From positions 2,108,001 through 2,172,000 of the forward strand of contig CP073743.1 in the NCBI GenBank assembly GCA_024397935.1: a DNA stretch of 64,000 nucleotides, read 5' to 3'. A program made the translations under genes and the position numbers. The notes beneath the pieces are model-generated. The model saw only the letters and a list, made by a program, of their open reading frames with translations, made no database searches and had not been told where the DNA came from. Below, piece after piece: positions 1 through 9,454 of the stretch. The stretch's first letter is position 1; each line of letters opens with the position of its first letter. Source of the stretch: a bacterium SCSIO 12844. GTDB taxonomy: Bacteria > Pseudomonadota > Gammaproteobacteria > Francisellales > Francisellaceae.

Positions 1-145
1 GCTCAAAAATTGGACACAGTCCATGGTTTAAATCATCAACACGCTTTGAGTCTATATCAATACAAGTAACATGATTTCCCATCTCTGCAAAACAAGTTCC
101 AGTTACTAAGCCAACATAACCTGAACCAAAAATCGTAATTTTCAT
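1..145 (-). CDS. ugd: UDP-glucose 6-dehydrogenase, N-terminal part (cut by window edge)
   Basis: The 48 visible residues start at the ATG at 145 and read [20 protein letters not shown], then continue through an acidic CIDID stretch. This is the Rossmann NAD-binding N-terminus of the UDP-glucose/GDP-mannose dehydrogenase family: GxGYVGL is the dinucleotide loop and the aspartate after the second beta strand binds the NAD ribose. The enzyme oxidises UDP-glucose to UDP-glucuronate for surface polysaccharides or lipid A modification. The start lies 11 nt beyond the rdgC stop on the same strand, so the two may be cotranscribed. The exact sugar substrate cannot be decided from this fragment; UDP-glucose is the most likely. 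Confidence 0.85.
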   Translation of the reverse strand, partial: MKITIFGSGYVGLVTGTCFAEMGNHVTCIDIDSKRVDDLNHGLCPIFE

Positions 146-156
146 TGCATTGTTCC

Positions 157-1182
157 CTACTGATTTAAGTCAACATCCACAGTTTTTTCATCACTTAATT
201 GTTGAGGCATTAAATCTTCTACGGTTACACTCTCTGTTGCTTCTTCTTCAGTTTCAGCCTTATCAGATAATGCTTTTACTTTTAATGGCTCATTGGCAAA
301 TAATTCGAACATTGCAATTAAAAATTCATGTAAATTCTCTGTCATTATTGTAAAGTCAGCATCAAATTTTTGTGACTCTGTTTCTGTAAAGATATCATTT
401 GCCTGGTCTTGCAGAATCTCTAAAAATTTCACCGAACGGATACTAAAGTCATCTTTAACAACAAAAGCAATTTGATCTTTCCAAGTTAAACCTAACTGAA
501 TCACTTCACGGCCATTTTCAATTAACTGTGCAATTTCACCCGATAATAAATTTTGGCGCTGGCAACGAATCGTACCACTATTATCATCAGGGTCTTTTAA
601 TACACAATTATCTTCAATAACTAAATCATTTGGATATTGATTTTCAGTTAACCATTTAGTTAATAATAAAGGAATTGTTACAATATCAGGTGTTTGAATT
701 TTAAATGAGCCTAATGCTTTTCTTAATTGCACCGTTAACAATTCTGCTTTTTTCATTGAAGCTGCATCAATCACCAATAGATTAGCCTTTGTATCTATAT
801 AGCCATAGATAAATGAATGCTTTGAAAAAGCCTTTGGCAAAAGACTATGATAGATTTCATCTTTCAGTGCATCTTTTTCTTTTTTTCTTACTTTTTTATT
901 TTCCCGTAATTCTATTTCTTCTATTTTTTCATCTAGCATTTCTTTAACTACAGAGGCAGGTACTATTTTTTCCTCTATTTTTAATGCCACCATTAAATAA
1001 CCATTAGCAGCATGAACTAGTATACCCTCAGTTTGGCCAGAGGGAGAACTCCACCCAAGCGATAAAGCTTCTGAAGAAGGACAAGGTTGGAAACGAAATT
1101 CACTAAGTGCTTTCTCAAAGTCTTCTGTTTTTAGTTTAAATGATTCCGTTAATTGAAAAATGATAAGATTTTTGAACCACAT
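157..1182 (-). CDS. rdgC: Recombination-associated protein RdgC
   Basis: A 341-residue protein starting [13 protein letters not shown], with the conserved GWSSP segment near residue 45 and a C-terminal half typical of RdgC. RdgC forms a ring-shaped dimer that binds duplex DNA and limits RecA filament formation. The family occurs in beta- and gammaproteobacteria, which helps place the organism. The protein is longer than the E. coli form (about 300 residues) because of an acidic, glutamate-rich C-terminal tail of about 35 residues. It precedes ugd by 11 nt. The intergenic region upstream (1183-1297) separates it from the MurU-like gene. Confidence 0.93.
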   Translation of the reverse strand: MWFKNLIIFQLTESFKLKTEDFEKALSEFRFQPCPSSEALSLGWSSPSGQTEGILVHAANGYLMVALKIEEKIVPASVVKEMLDEKIEEIELRENKKVRKKEKDALKDEIYHSLLPKAFSKHSFIYGYIDTKANLLVIDAASMKKAELLTVQLRKALGSFKIQTPDIVTIPLLLTKWLTENQYPNDLVIEDNCVLKDPDDNSGTIRCQRQNLLSGEIAQLIENGREVIQLGLTWKDQIAFVVKDDFSIRSVKFLEILQDQANDIFTETESQKFDADFTIMTENLHEFLIAMFELFANEPLKVKALSDKAETEEEATESVTVEDLMPQQLSDEKTVDVDLNQ

Positions 1183-1297
1183 TATTTTTATTCCTTAAAA
1201 TTGACATCTCAAATACTCTTTAAGTAGATGCCAACATCATAAGCGCTTTATGCTTTAATGTTAAGAAAATTTCTTAAGAAGAAAATATTGAGTATTT

Positions 1298-1954
1298 TTA
1301 ATTATAAACACTTAACCGTTCTGGTGTACCGATATCAGCCCATACACCATGATAGATTTCAGCTGTAACTTTTTGATTAGTCATTGGTTTTTTCCATATA
1401 TCAGGTAATCTTACATTACAACCTGAGTAATATCCCTCAAACAAGCTCTGATGATATAAACCAATCCCTGAAAAAGTATATGTTTTTGAATTCAATTTTG
1501 TAGTCGGTATATTATTATCTACTGAGAAATCACCTTTTAGATGATGCGGTGGATTCTCAACTAATATCAAGTGAGCTTGACGCGTATTGTTTAATGTAAA
1601 TTGAAGCAATTGGCTATAGTCATAATCTGTTACAATATCCGCATTAACCACAATAAACGTCTCTGATAAAAAAGCTAAAGCTCGACAAATACCACCCCCA
1701 GTCTCTAGTGGCTCCACTTCACAAGAATAGACGATTTTAACACCCCAACGATCACCAAAACCAATGGCTTTAATAATCTGATTTCCAAGGTAAGCAACGT
1801 TAATTATAATCTCACTAACACCTGATTTTACTAGGCGATCAATTTGTGCTTCTAATAGACTTTTACCTCTGACAGATAATAATGGTTTTGGCATATCTTC
1901 AGTTAAATGCCTCATTCTTCGACCGCGACCTGCAGCTAAAATCATTGCCTTCAT
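1298..1954 (-). CDS. murU: MurU-type N-acetylmuramate-1-phosphate uridylyltransferase (nucleotidyltransferase)
   Basis: A 218-residue nucleotidyltransferase. The N-terminus carries the signature LAAGRGRRMRHLTEDMPKPL, with the glycine/arginine loop that binds the nucleotide and the lysine that contacts phosphate. The length and the NADIVTDYDY metal-site segment fit MurU, which makes UDP-MurNAc from MurNAc-1-phosphate in the cell-wall recycling shortcut. The kinase AmgK, often adjacent, is not in the window, so other sugar-1-phosphates remain possible. It follows the hemolysin-III gene by about 30 nt on the same strand and may share its transcript. The nucleotidyltransferase call is firm; the MurU assignment is less so. 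Confidence 0.75.
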   Translation of the reverse strand: MKAMILAAGRGRRMRHLTEDMPKPLLSVRGKSLLEAQIDRLVKSGVSEIIINVAYLGNQIIKAIGFGDRWGVKIVYSCEVEPLETGGGICRALAFLSETFIVVNADIVTDYDYSQLLQFTLNNTRQAHLILVENPPHHLKGDFSVDNNIPTTKLNSKTYTFSGIGLYHQSLFEGYYSGCNVRLPDIWKKPMTNQKVTAEIYHGVWADIGTPERLSVYN

Positions 1955-1985
1955 TCGTTAAACGATTTCCTTTAATTTTTTAATT

Positions 1986-2645
1986 TTAATGCTTCATACC
2001 AGCAATGTATAAATACACAGCCAAAACATGACATACTGTACCTGCCAATACAAATAAATGCCACAATGCATGTGCATATTTTATCTGTTCATCCAACATA
2101 TAAAAAATCGTGCCAGATGTATAAATTACACCACCTAATAATATCAGCATTAAAGCACCTAAAGGTAAAGCTTCAATTACCTGTACAATAAAGCCTAATG
2201 CAGTCCATCCCATCATGATATAAATAAATGTTGATAACCACCCCGAATGAAAAAAAATTAATTTATAAGCAAAACCTAAAACAACCAACCCCCATAAAAT
2301 ACCAAAAATAATCCAACTATATGGATTTTTAACCATAATTAAGGCAACTGGTGTATAAGTCCCTGCAATTAATAAATAAATGCTTAAGTGATCGAGTGCT
2401 CTAAAGAAACGTTTTGCTTTACCGTCACTTAGCATGTGATAAAGGCTGCTTGAAGCATAAAGGATGATAATACTTACTGCAAATATAACACAGCTGACAA
2501 CATTAACGGCTAGGCCTGAACCACAGGCTTTTATAACTAAAAAAATTAAAGCGACCACACCAAATAATACACCAACAAAATGTGTTAACGTATTCATTCG
2601 TTCTTCTGACTTTGAAAAAATCACATCATAGTGTGAGTGTGACAT
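1986..2645 (-). CDS. Hemolysin III / YqfA family (PAQR-type) membrane protein
   Basis: A 219-residue integral membrane protein with about seven hydrophobic segments. It shows family marks: MNTLTHFVGVLFG at the first helix, SSLYHML after the third, and a late HALWHLFVLAGTVCH segment. The histidines and the SxxxH pattern match the metal site of the PAQR superfamily. The bacterial members (HlyIII, YqfA) are poorly understood; some affect membrane lipid composition, and haemolysis has been shown for only a few. The gene heads a short minus-strand group with the MurU-like gene and diverges from the maf gene at 2750. Confidence 0.88.
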   Translation of the reverse strand: MSHSHYDVIFSKSEERMNTLTHFVGVLFGVVALIFLVIKACGSGLAVNVVSCVIFAVSIIILYASSSLYHMLSDGKAKRFFRALDHLSIYLLIAGTYTPVALIMVKNPYSWIIFGILWGLVVLGFAYKLIFFHSGWLSTFIYIMMGWTALGFIVQVIEALPLGALMLILLGGVIYTSGTIFYMLDEQIKYAHALWHLFVLAGTVCHVLAVYLYIAGMKH

Positions 2646-2749
2646 TGGTCTTTAAATTTCCATTATCTTTACCCATATCTATAATTATTGTTCAAAATGC
2701 TGTTATAATAAATAATCTTTAGCAAATAATTTATTATTAAATATAAAAT

Positions 2750-3340
2750 ATGCAAAAACTCCAAATAATACTTGCTTCATCATCCCCTTATCGCAAAGCA
2801 TTACTTGAGAAATTACAACTACCCTTTTCTTGCCTATCCCCAGATATAGATGAAAGTGCGTTAATTGATGAATCACCCCCACAATTAGTCAAACGTTTAG
2901 CTCAATTAAAAGCTGAAAAAGTCTCTCAAATAGTAAAAGCACCAAAAATCATTATTGCATCAGATCAAGTTGCAACATTTAACAATCAAATTTTAGGCAA
3001 ACCCCATAATAAAGAAAACGCTATAAAACAATTAACAAGCTTTAGTGATCAATGTGTTACCTTTTATACCAGTTTATGTGTTCTTAATACCAAAACAAAA
3101 CAAGTTGAGACATTCATAGAGCCATTTAAAGTGTATTTTAGAAACTTAACACTAACAGAAATTACTCATTATGTTGAAAAAGAAAAACCACTCAACTGTG
3201 CTGGCAGTTTCAAATCTGAGGGTTTAGGAATAACGCTTTTTAAAAAACTTGAAGGCAATGACCCAAATACTTTAATTGGCCTACCTTTAATTCGACTGTG
3301 TGAGGTTTTAAGAAAGATGGGGATTGGGGTTTTGGGTTGA
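2750..3340 (+). CDS. Maf-like nucleoside triphosphate pyrophosphatase (YceF type)
   Basis: A 196-residue Maf protein. The N-terminus LASSSPYRKALLEKL is the Maf nucleotide-binding motif, followed by the SPDIDE segment, IIASDQVA (catalytic aspartate) and a late KSEGLGI lysine. Maf enzymes hydrolyse non-canonical or methylated NTPs to the NMP and pyrophosphate. The sequence looks closest to the YceF branch (m7GTP preference), which is inference from the loop around SPDIDE. The last 33 nt overlap, in convergent orientation, the end of the 1415-residue gene on the other strand. Divergent from the hemolysin-III gene. Confidence 0.9.
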   Translation: MQKLQIILASSSPYRKALLEKLQLPFSCLSPDIDESALIDESPPQLVKRLAQLKAEKVSQIVKAPKIIIASDQVATFNNQILGKPHNKENAIKQLTSFSDQCVTFYTSLCVLNTKTKQVETFIEPFKVYFRNLTLTEITHYVEKEKPLNCAGSFKSEGLGITLFKKLEGNDPNTLIGLPLIRLCEVLRKMGIGVLG

Positions 3341-6300
3341 TAATAACTGCGCATTAGGCGTAATCTCAGCACCGTACACAATTAAAGGAGAATTTGTTGA
3401 GCTATTCGATTTCATAACCTTTGATTTCAAATCGGTTATAACCTTTCCTTTTAATTGAACTGTTGTATTATCAATCAGTTTAGCTAGTTGATTATTTTCC
3501 CCTATTTTAATATTTGGAGGATTGCCAACATCTATCACAAACTGCTTGTTATTCTCTAGCTTTGCTTGATCAGCTAAACAGTTTAAAAATTCATTTCTTA
3601 TTTTATCAAAACTTTTTAATCCATTTATTGATTCAAAATAAAAAGATTTATTAAATATTGCCATTAATTGATTTACAAAAATTATTTGATCATTTGGATT
3701 AACTAATGTTCCCTTAAATAAACTTACTTTTTTACCTAAAAGTAAATCTTCTATCTTACTTGCATCTAAAAACTGCTCTTTTGTAAATGGCGTTTCCTTT
3801 ATCATCAAAAGAAACTGTTCTAATTCATTTTGGCTTAACTTACCTCTTTCTATGACTTGATTTACCGTACTAAATAAAATATTAATTATATTCTTTGATA
3901 ATTGTTCCATATTACTTTTAATATCTTTTAACTCATTAGTATAATCGCTTTCTAAAATTGCTGATAAATATACTAAATCCTCATAATCTAAGCTATCAAC
4001 AAATGAATTAACTTTACTAGAATCAGAGCAGAAAAGAGCATCAAAATACCTAAATATGCTACCAAATTTTACATCAACATCTTTAAGATCATTAACAAAT
4101 GTTTTTATCTCACTAACACTATCTAAAGATCTTAACTCATTTTTACGACCACGCTTATCTTTAGCTAATTGATGAATATCAATTATTTTCCTATTTTCAT
4201 AAATATTTTTAATGATTGTTTTTTCATTTCCATTAAGATTTAAATTAGAAATATTTTCATATGTATTCTGCTCAAATAACCTAAATGCTTTATGTAGAAA
4301 CCCATAACAAGCTTGGAGTTCATTTTTTTGATTTTGTTGATTATTATTATATTTTTTTAATTCTAATTCAGTAGCTTTTTTCCTTATTTCAATCTTAATT
4401 AAATTTAATATCTGTTCACCCTCATGTGATTGATCTGTAGTTTTGAATGTTTTACTAAAACTATTAAATAGACGCCATTTAACATCATTTTGATTACTTT
4501 TCCCACCTTCTTTATTTTTCCACTCTTGTTGTAGCTTTGCTTGGACTTCCACACAGTCATCTAATGTGCTTAATTTAGATACATTTTCTTTAATCCATTG
4601 TAGAGCTTCTTTCCTCATATCTTCTGAATTAATAACCTTATTATCTTTGACAAACTTTTGTAAAGCATTTTGTAGCCCTTGTAAAAATTGATCTGCAGAT
4701 AATTGTTGAATTGACAAAGATAAAGAAGATAAACTACTTTGACTTGAACGCATAAATAAATTTTTAATACTACTATCCGGGTTTTTATTAATCCTGTTAC
4801 CATTATTCCTCATAACAAATAAATTATTTGCCTGTTGACTGTCTCCTTTTAGTTCTTTAAGTTGAAATGGTTCATTGATCTCTATATCAGTTAATGTAAC
4901 ATTTTCATCTATATCTAACCTATCAAATCTAATATCATTAAACTCAATAGACTTAAAGCTGCAATCTTTGATAAATGTATTCTCTTCAAATTTACTATCA
5001 ATAAAATTACAACTGACAAAATCTTGACTAAATTTCGTATTATTAAAATTACAAGACTCAAAGGTAGAATTTTTTATTTGTTTATCATTTGAACTTTCAA
5101 ACGTACAATTTTCAAATGTACATTTTTTAAATACTGCATTATTACAGTCTAAGTTTTTAAACCTAACATTAACAAACGTTATACCCTCTAAAACTGTCGT
5201 TCGATCAATTTCTCCATTTTCAAAAACACAATCAGATATTTGTGCTCCATTTAAATTTACCCGTTTTAAATTTTTGGGTAATCCAGCATCTTTACCGCCA
5301 TTAAAAATATGATTTTCTAAAGAAAAATGACTTTCTTCTGAAGCTTGATTAATTATATTTTCTAATTTATAGTTTACAAATAGTGGTAACTTTGTATTTT
5401 CATCTACAATAACATCATTAAAATTAGCATTCTCTAATTGACAGCTTTTATCAATTTCAACACCTTTTAAATCTTTAGGTATTTGAATACTACTTAATGA
5501 AACATCACTAATGTTGCCAACAAATTTTGCTTTTGATAAATCACAACCATCTAGCTTTAGTGGAAAAACTGTTTCAAACCAAACGCCGCTAGCATTATTA
5601 TTTTCTATTTTTAATAAATACTGCTCAATAGTAGACAAATATAAGTCATTATTTAAGTCAATAGGATAAAATGAAAAATGTTTATTCCATGCTGAAATAA
5701 CCTTGTCTTTGTCCTTATTTTTTAACTTAGAAATGATTGTACTACTTTGTACTACATCAAGATCTAATGCTTCTTTGAATTGATTTATTTTTCTCTTCAA
5801 TTCTTCTACTGAAACTGAACCAAATGTAGCACCATTAAAATTGGCTTTTGAAAAATCGTAAGGTTCATTATTTTCATATATCATTTGATTTAAATTGACC
5901 AACCTTAAATCACAGTTTTTAAAATCAATTATAAAATCATTAGGTACTTTAATTTTTTCATTACTATTAATTAATAAAAAATGAATAAATTTAGATATAT
6001 TACTTTCAACTTCATCTTTCAACTTATTAATATTATCCAAAGCTATGTTTAATTTTTCATAAGACTCAATCACTTGATCATCATCACCTTTATTTATGTT
6101 ACTTAATAGCTTATTAATAAATTCAATTTGTTGATTAATTTCATTGTTTTTACTTTCTAAAACTGATTTAAAATGATTTAAAATGCTTTTATTTAAATAG
6201 TGACTATCATCAGATTGTAGATTTGTCAAACTCTGAATATAATTTTGATATAGATAATCTTTGCTATTATCTATTATATTTTTAATATCATATTGTTTAA

Positions 6301-7555
6301 AATATTCTCTTATGTTTTTTGCAATTTCTTTTTGTTTAAGCCCTTTTTTTTTCTGAAAATAATTTATTTTTTCATTAATATATTCATTAGGATTACTGTT
6401 AATTTTATTTTTTTGCTCTTCTATTATCTTAAGATTCTTATCAATTCCATCAGATGCTTGTTTAATTAACTTGATATTTTTCCCATGATTTGTAATTTCA
6501 TTGTTTAAAGAATCGATATTTAATGCATTAATTTGATTTATAGCATCACTATTATCTTGTTTAAAGTTTGCTTGATTTTTCTCCAATGTTGCTTTTTTAT
6601 TTTGTATTTCATTTAATAAACCTTCCAAGCTATTTATATCTAAATAATGATTTAATTTATCATTTAAACTTTTATTAAGTTGAGCATCATCAATGATGTT
6701 TGATTTTAATATGTTGTTTTTTATTCCATCCTTTAGCATATTCTCATATTTAAAAAAACTTTCTTGAATGCCAATTTGACCTAAATATCGCAATAATATT
6801 TTACGACTATCAGACATCCTAAAAAATGACTCTCTCTTTTTTATTTCATGATATATAGCAAATAATGCCTTACTTAAATCATTAATATCTGATTTTGACC
6901 AATCAACGCGATTCCATGCTGCAAATTTTTCTGAAATCAGTTTATCCGCATTTTCTTCTGACATATGGTCTTTATTTATCAGATGTTTTCTATAGTCAGC
7001 TTTCGTTTTGTTAATAATCTCATTTAATACGGAATAATATTTTAAATTAGGTAACAGATTATTTTTTTCTTTTTCTAAATCTTCTATTTTACCTATAATT
7101 GATTTTCTACTTTCTTCCAAATCGGCAATTGACTGTGATATTGACTGATACTCTTCAGCAAATTTAACTAAATGATTAATCTTATTATTATTCTCAGCGA
7201 TAAATATATTTTCTAATGCTTCTCTTAAAGTTATAAAGCTTTTAATTTGAACATCATTATCTAAAGCTTGTGGGTTAGCTTCAGCATAATCAAATAATTC
7301 AATTATTCTATTTTTTATATTACCTATGTTTTCATTTAATGTTGTTAGTTCATTTTCTAAATTTTCATTTTCTTTAGAGCTAGATTTAATGATTGAATCA
7401 TTTAAAATTAGTTCATTTTTTACAGACTGATTAATCCTCTGTTCTAGCAAACCAGATAATCTTTTTACTTCTCTTTGAATTGATTCAATATCTTTTTTTC
7501 TGTTTTCTGTCTCTTGTCTAACATTTTTTAACAATTCATTTACAATAAACTTCAT
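3308..7555 (-). CDS. Giant coiled-coil protein with pentapeptide-like repeats, unknown function
   Basis: A 1415-residue protein that I do not recognise. Three zones are visible. Residues 1 to about 530 are rich in Glu/Lys/Asn/Leu heptads, consistent with long coiled coils. Residues about 540-900 contain scattered, then dense, pentapeptide-like units in which every fifth position is F or L (for example CDLSKAKF, CTFENCTFES, CNFNNTKF), predicting a right-handed quadrilateral beta helix. The last 500 residues are again helical and charged. No signal peptide or membrane segment is seen. The ATG is preceded by a G-rich stretch (GGGGTAGGGG) usable as ribosome binding site. Base composition is more AT-rich than in neighbouring housekeeping genes, suggesting transfer. 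A structural protein, toxin or secreted effector are all possible. Confidence 0.85.
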   Translation of the reverse strand: MKFIVNELLKNVRQETENRKKDIESIQREVKRLSGLLEQRINQSVKNELILNDSIIKSSSKENENLENELTTLNENIGNIKNRIIELFDYAEANPQALDNDVQIKSFITLREALENIFIAENNNKINHLVKFAEEYQSISQSIADLEESRKSIIGKIEDLEKEKNNLLPNLKYYSVLNEIINKTKADYRKHLINKDHMSEENADKLISEKFAAWNRVDWSKSDINDLSKALFAIYHEIKKRESFFRMSDSRKILLRYLGQIGIQESFFKYENMLKDGIKNNILKSNIIDDAQLNKSLNDKLNHYLDINSLEGLLNEIQNKKATLEKNQANFKQDNSDAINQINALNIDSLNNEITNHGKNIKLIKQASDGIDKNLKIIEEQKNKINSNPNEYINEKINYFQKKKGLKQKEIAKNIREYFKQYDIKNIIDNSKDYLYQNYIQSLTNLQSDDSHYLNKSILNHFKSVLESKNNEINQQIEFINKLLSNINKGDDDQVIESYEKLNIALDNINKLKDEVESNISKFIHFLLINSNEKIKVPNDFIIDFKNCDLRLVNLNQMIYENNEPYDFSKANFNGATFGSVSVEELKRKINQFKEALDLDVVQSSTIISKLKNKDKDKVISAWNKHFSFYPIDLNNDLYLSTIEQYLLKIENNNASGVWFETVFPLKLDGCDLSKAKFVGNISDVSLSSIQIPKDLKGVEIDKSCQLENANFNDVIVDENTKLPLFVNYKLENIINQASEESHFSLENHIFNGGKDAGLPKNLKRVNLNGAQISDCVFENGEIDRTTVLEGITFVNVRFKNLDCNNAVFKKCTFENCTFESSNDKQIKNSTFESCNFNNTKFSQDFVSCNFIDSKFEENTFIKDCSFKSIEFNDIRFDRLDIDENVTLTDIEINEPFQLKELKGDSQQANNLFVMRNNGNRINKNPDSSIKNLFMRSSQSSLSSLSLSIQQLSADQFLQGLQNALQKFVKDNKVINSEDMRKEALQWIKENVSKLSTLDDCVEVQAKLQQEWKNKEGGKSNQNDVKWRLFNSFSKTFKTTDQSHEGEQILNLIKIEIRKKATELELKKYNNNQQNQKNELQACYGFLHKAFRLFEQNTYENISNLNLNGNEKTIIKNIYENRKIIDIHQLAKDKRGRKNELRSLDSVSEIKTFVNDLKDVDVKFGSIFRYFDALFCSDSSKVNSFVDSLDYEDLVYLSAILESDYTNELKDIKSNMEQLSKNIINILFSTVNQVIERGKLSQNELEQFLLMIKETPFTKEQFLDASKIEDLLLGKKVSLFKGTLVNPNDQIIFVNQLMAIFNKSFYFESINGLKSFDKIRNEFLNCLADQAKLENNKQFVIDVGNPPNIKIGENNQLAKLIDNTTVQLKGKVITDLKSKVMKSNSSTNSPLIVYGAEITPNAQLLSTQNPNPHLS

Positions 7556-7915
7556 ACCCCTACCCCAAATTTAAGTTATGCCAAATAATTAAATAAATTT
7601 ACAACTTACATTAATAAATACAAATTAATAATAGAATTTTAAAAACTTCCCCTCCCAAAAATTAAATTTAAAATAATAGCATTACATAACCAATCTCTCA
7701 GTAATAAAACTAGCTGTCAACTAAATAAGTACGTATAACTATAAAATAATTCAAAATAATTAGCATATATTTATATGTTTTATCTAATTAAAACAAAAAT
7801 TAATAATAAATTATATTTCAAAATAATAATATAGCCTAATTAATTGGTTAACACTTTTGTAAATGTCAAAATTAATACCCATTTAAATCTTTTAAAAGCA
7901 TAAATCATGTTTACT
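7556..7915. other. AT-rich gene-free stretch
   Basis: About 360 nt between the start of the 1415-residue gene and the ppiC promoter. It is very AT-rich and shows many short A/T runs but no open frame with a credible start, no RNA gene and no strong hairpin that I can see. It must hold the promoter of the large minus-strand gene, but no single -35/-10 pair stands out. Confidence 0.5.
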
Positions 7916-7944
7916 TTGTATCTTCAATAAAACTACGTTATAGT
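7916..7944 (+). promoter_or_regulatory. Sigma-70-type promoter of ppiC
   Basis: TTGTAT at 7916-7921 and TATAGT at 7939-7944 are separated by exactly 17 bp. The predicted transcription start is near 7951, downstream of the in-frame ATG at 7946, so this promoter supports translation from the ATG at 7982. Confidence 0.6.
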
Positions 7945-7981
7945 AATGGACTTTGAAATAAAATTAAGAGGATTAGAGACC

Positions 7982-8263
7982 ATGACAACTGCAAGTGCAC
8001 GTCATATTTTAGTTGAAACTGAAGCACAATGTAATGACTTAAAAGGTCAAATTGAAAATGGTGCGGTTACTTTTGAAGAAGCTGCTAAAGCACATTCACT
8101 TTGCCCTTCTGGCCAACGTGGTGGAGAGTTAGGTTCTTTCAGCCAAGGTCAAATGGTTCCTGAATTTGATCAAGTTGTCTTTAATGAAGAAGTTGGTAAA
8201 GTTCACGGCCCTGTTAAAACTCAGTTTGGCTATCATTTAGTTGAAATTACTGAGCGCAGCTAA
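7982..8263 (+). CDS. ppiC: Parvulin-type peptidyl-prolyl cis-trans isomerase PpiC
   Basis: A 93-residue single-domain parvulin, the same length as E. coli PpiC. Visible are ARHILVETEAQC, the HSLCPSGQRGGELG core and the FGYHLVEIT end. These correspond to the active-site histidines, the conserved cysteine and the hydrophobic proline pocket. It catalyses prolyl isomerisation in the cytoplasm. I chose the ATG at 7982, preceded by AAGAGGA at good spacing, over the in-frame ATG at 7946, which lies upstream of the predicted transcription start. A hairpin at 8277-8297 follows the gene. Confidence 0.95.
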   Translation: MTTASARHILVETEAQCNDLKGQIENGAVTFEEAAKAHSLCPSGQRGGELGSFSQGQMVPEFDQVVFNEEVGKVHGPVKTQFGYHLVEITERS

Positions 8264-8276
8264 TCAATCTAATCAT

Positions 8277-8297
8277 GCTATTTTATCTGTAAATAGC
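8277..8297. terminator. Hairpin downstream of ppiC
   Basis: GCTATTT (8277-8283) pairs perfectly with AAATAGC (8291-8297) around a 7-nt loop, 14 nt after the ppiC stop. It is followed by an A/T-rich tract but not a clean T run, so it is only a possible terminator. Confidence 0.35.
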
Positions 8298-8307
8298 AAT
8301 TAAAATT

Positions 8308-8340
8308 ATCAAGGCGCGATAAAGTTGCGCCTATACAAAT
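8308..8340. repeat. Short palindromic repeat, copy 1
   Basis: The element begins ATCAAGGCGCGATAAA and ends TACAAAT, with AGGCGC (8312-8317) pairing perfectly with GCGCCT (8327-8332). A near-copy occurs at 21505-21537. It is GC-rich against a very AT-rich background and lies between ppiC and the acyltransferase gene. It resembles a REP-type dispersed element and could also act as a transcription stop. Confidence 0.55.
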
Positions 8341-9442
8341 GTATATAATCATGGACGATAAAAAACGATATCATTATTTAGATAATATTAAATGGGTATT
8401 AGCCATCTTGGTGATTATTCATCACTCTGCTAGCGCTGCTGGATTAGACCCTATCGGCTTTAACTTACCTAAAGTCATTAAATCTAACCAATGGCAATAT
8501 GATGTTTTAAGCAATTTACAAGGGATTAATCAATCATTTTTTATGAGTTTATTCTTTTTTATCTCAGCTTATTTCATTTATCCATCACTAATTAAAAAAG
8601 GCAATATACACTTTATTTTAGATAAACTAAAACGTCTTGGTATTCCTGTTTTAATCACTGTCTTTATTATTACACCAATTGTTGCTTATCTAGGACCACT
8701 ACATGCTAGTTATCTTTATGTGTTAAAGTTTTATGGTAATTTACTAAAAACTGCGAATATGCAGCTTGGTGTAACATGGTTCTGCTGGGCATTAATTGTA
8801 TTTAATATTTTTTTCCTTATTGCTCACAAGTTATTTTCATCCAATAAAGAAAAGCATTATCAGCAAAAACCGATACCCAATGTACTGGTAATCATATTAT
8901 TAACAGTCATTATAATTGTATTTAATGCTATTGGGTTATACCTACAAAATCTATTAGGCGAAAACTTTTTGGGTCTTCATGATTTAAAATACTTTCCCAT
9001 GTACATCTTGATGTTTTATCTGGGTATTAAGGCATATCAATACCAATGGCTTGATCAGATTAATTTTAAACATGCGTTTGTAGGTATTCTAATGTGGTTA
9101 TTTGCCTATGCATTTCTTTTAAAAATTTTATCAGGTTATGGCTTTAATGGTTATGTTCTAATTAGAGGATTTACTGTTATTGGTCTATGCTTATTTTTAA
9201 TTTATGCATTTAAAGCACTCTTTAATAATACAAATAAATTTACCAGGATACTTTCCCGTTCAAGTTATGCTGCTTATGTTATTCAAGTGATTCCTTTAGT
9301 AATATTCACTAGTATTTTAAGATTATTTATGACTGAAACACCATTAGCTAATTTTATTATTATTGCTATTCCATCTGTGGTTTTCTCATTTATTTTAGGC
9401 TATCTTATTTGTAAGTTGCCTGTTTTGAAGCGAATATTTTGA
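8339..9442 (+). CDS. Acyltransferase 3 family membrane protein
   Basis: A 367-residue polytopic protein with about ten hydrophobic helices. The N-terminus YHYLDNIKWVLAILVIIHHS carries the family's LDxxK/R segment and the catalytic-type histidine in helix 1. Acyltransferase-3 proteins move acyl groups onto sugars of O-antigen, peptidoglycan, glucans or small molecules across the inner membrane. The substrate cannot be read from sequence, and no polysaccharide genes are adjacent. The start is either the ATG at 8339 or the one at 8351, and neither has a clear ribosome binding site. The palindromic repeat lies directly upstream. Confidence 0.85.
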   Translation: MYIIMDDKKRYHYLDNIKWVLAILVIIHHSASAAGLDPIGFNLPKVIKSNQWQYDVLSNLQGINQSFFMSLFFFISAYFIYPSLIKKGNIHFILDKLKRLGIPVLITVFIITPIVAYLGPLHASYLYVLKFYGNLLKTANMQLGVTWFCWALIVFNIFFLIAHKLFSSNKEKHYQQKPIPNVLVIILLTVIIIVFNAIGLYLQNLLGENFLGLHDLKYFPMYILMFYLGIKAYQYQWLDQINFKHAFVGILMWLFAYAFLLKILSGYGFNGYVLIRGFTVIGLCLFLIYAFKALFNNTNKFTRILSRSSYAAYVIQVIPLVIFTSILRLFMTETPLANFIIIAIPSVVFSFILGYLICKLPVLKRIF

Positions 9443-9454
9443 ACTTTTCATAAG

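Noticed and set aside
7946..7981. Longer N-terminus for PpiC from the ATG at 7946
   Set aside because: The predicted transcription start is near 7951 and the Shine-Dalgarno serves the ATG at 7982, which gives the usual 93-residue length.
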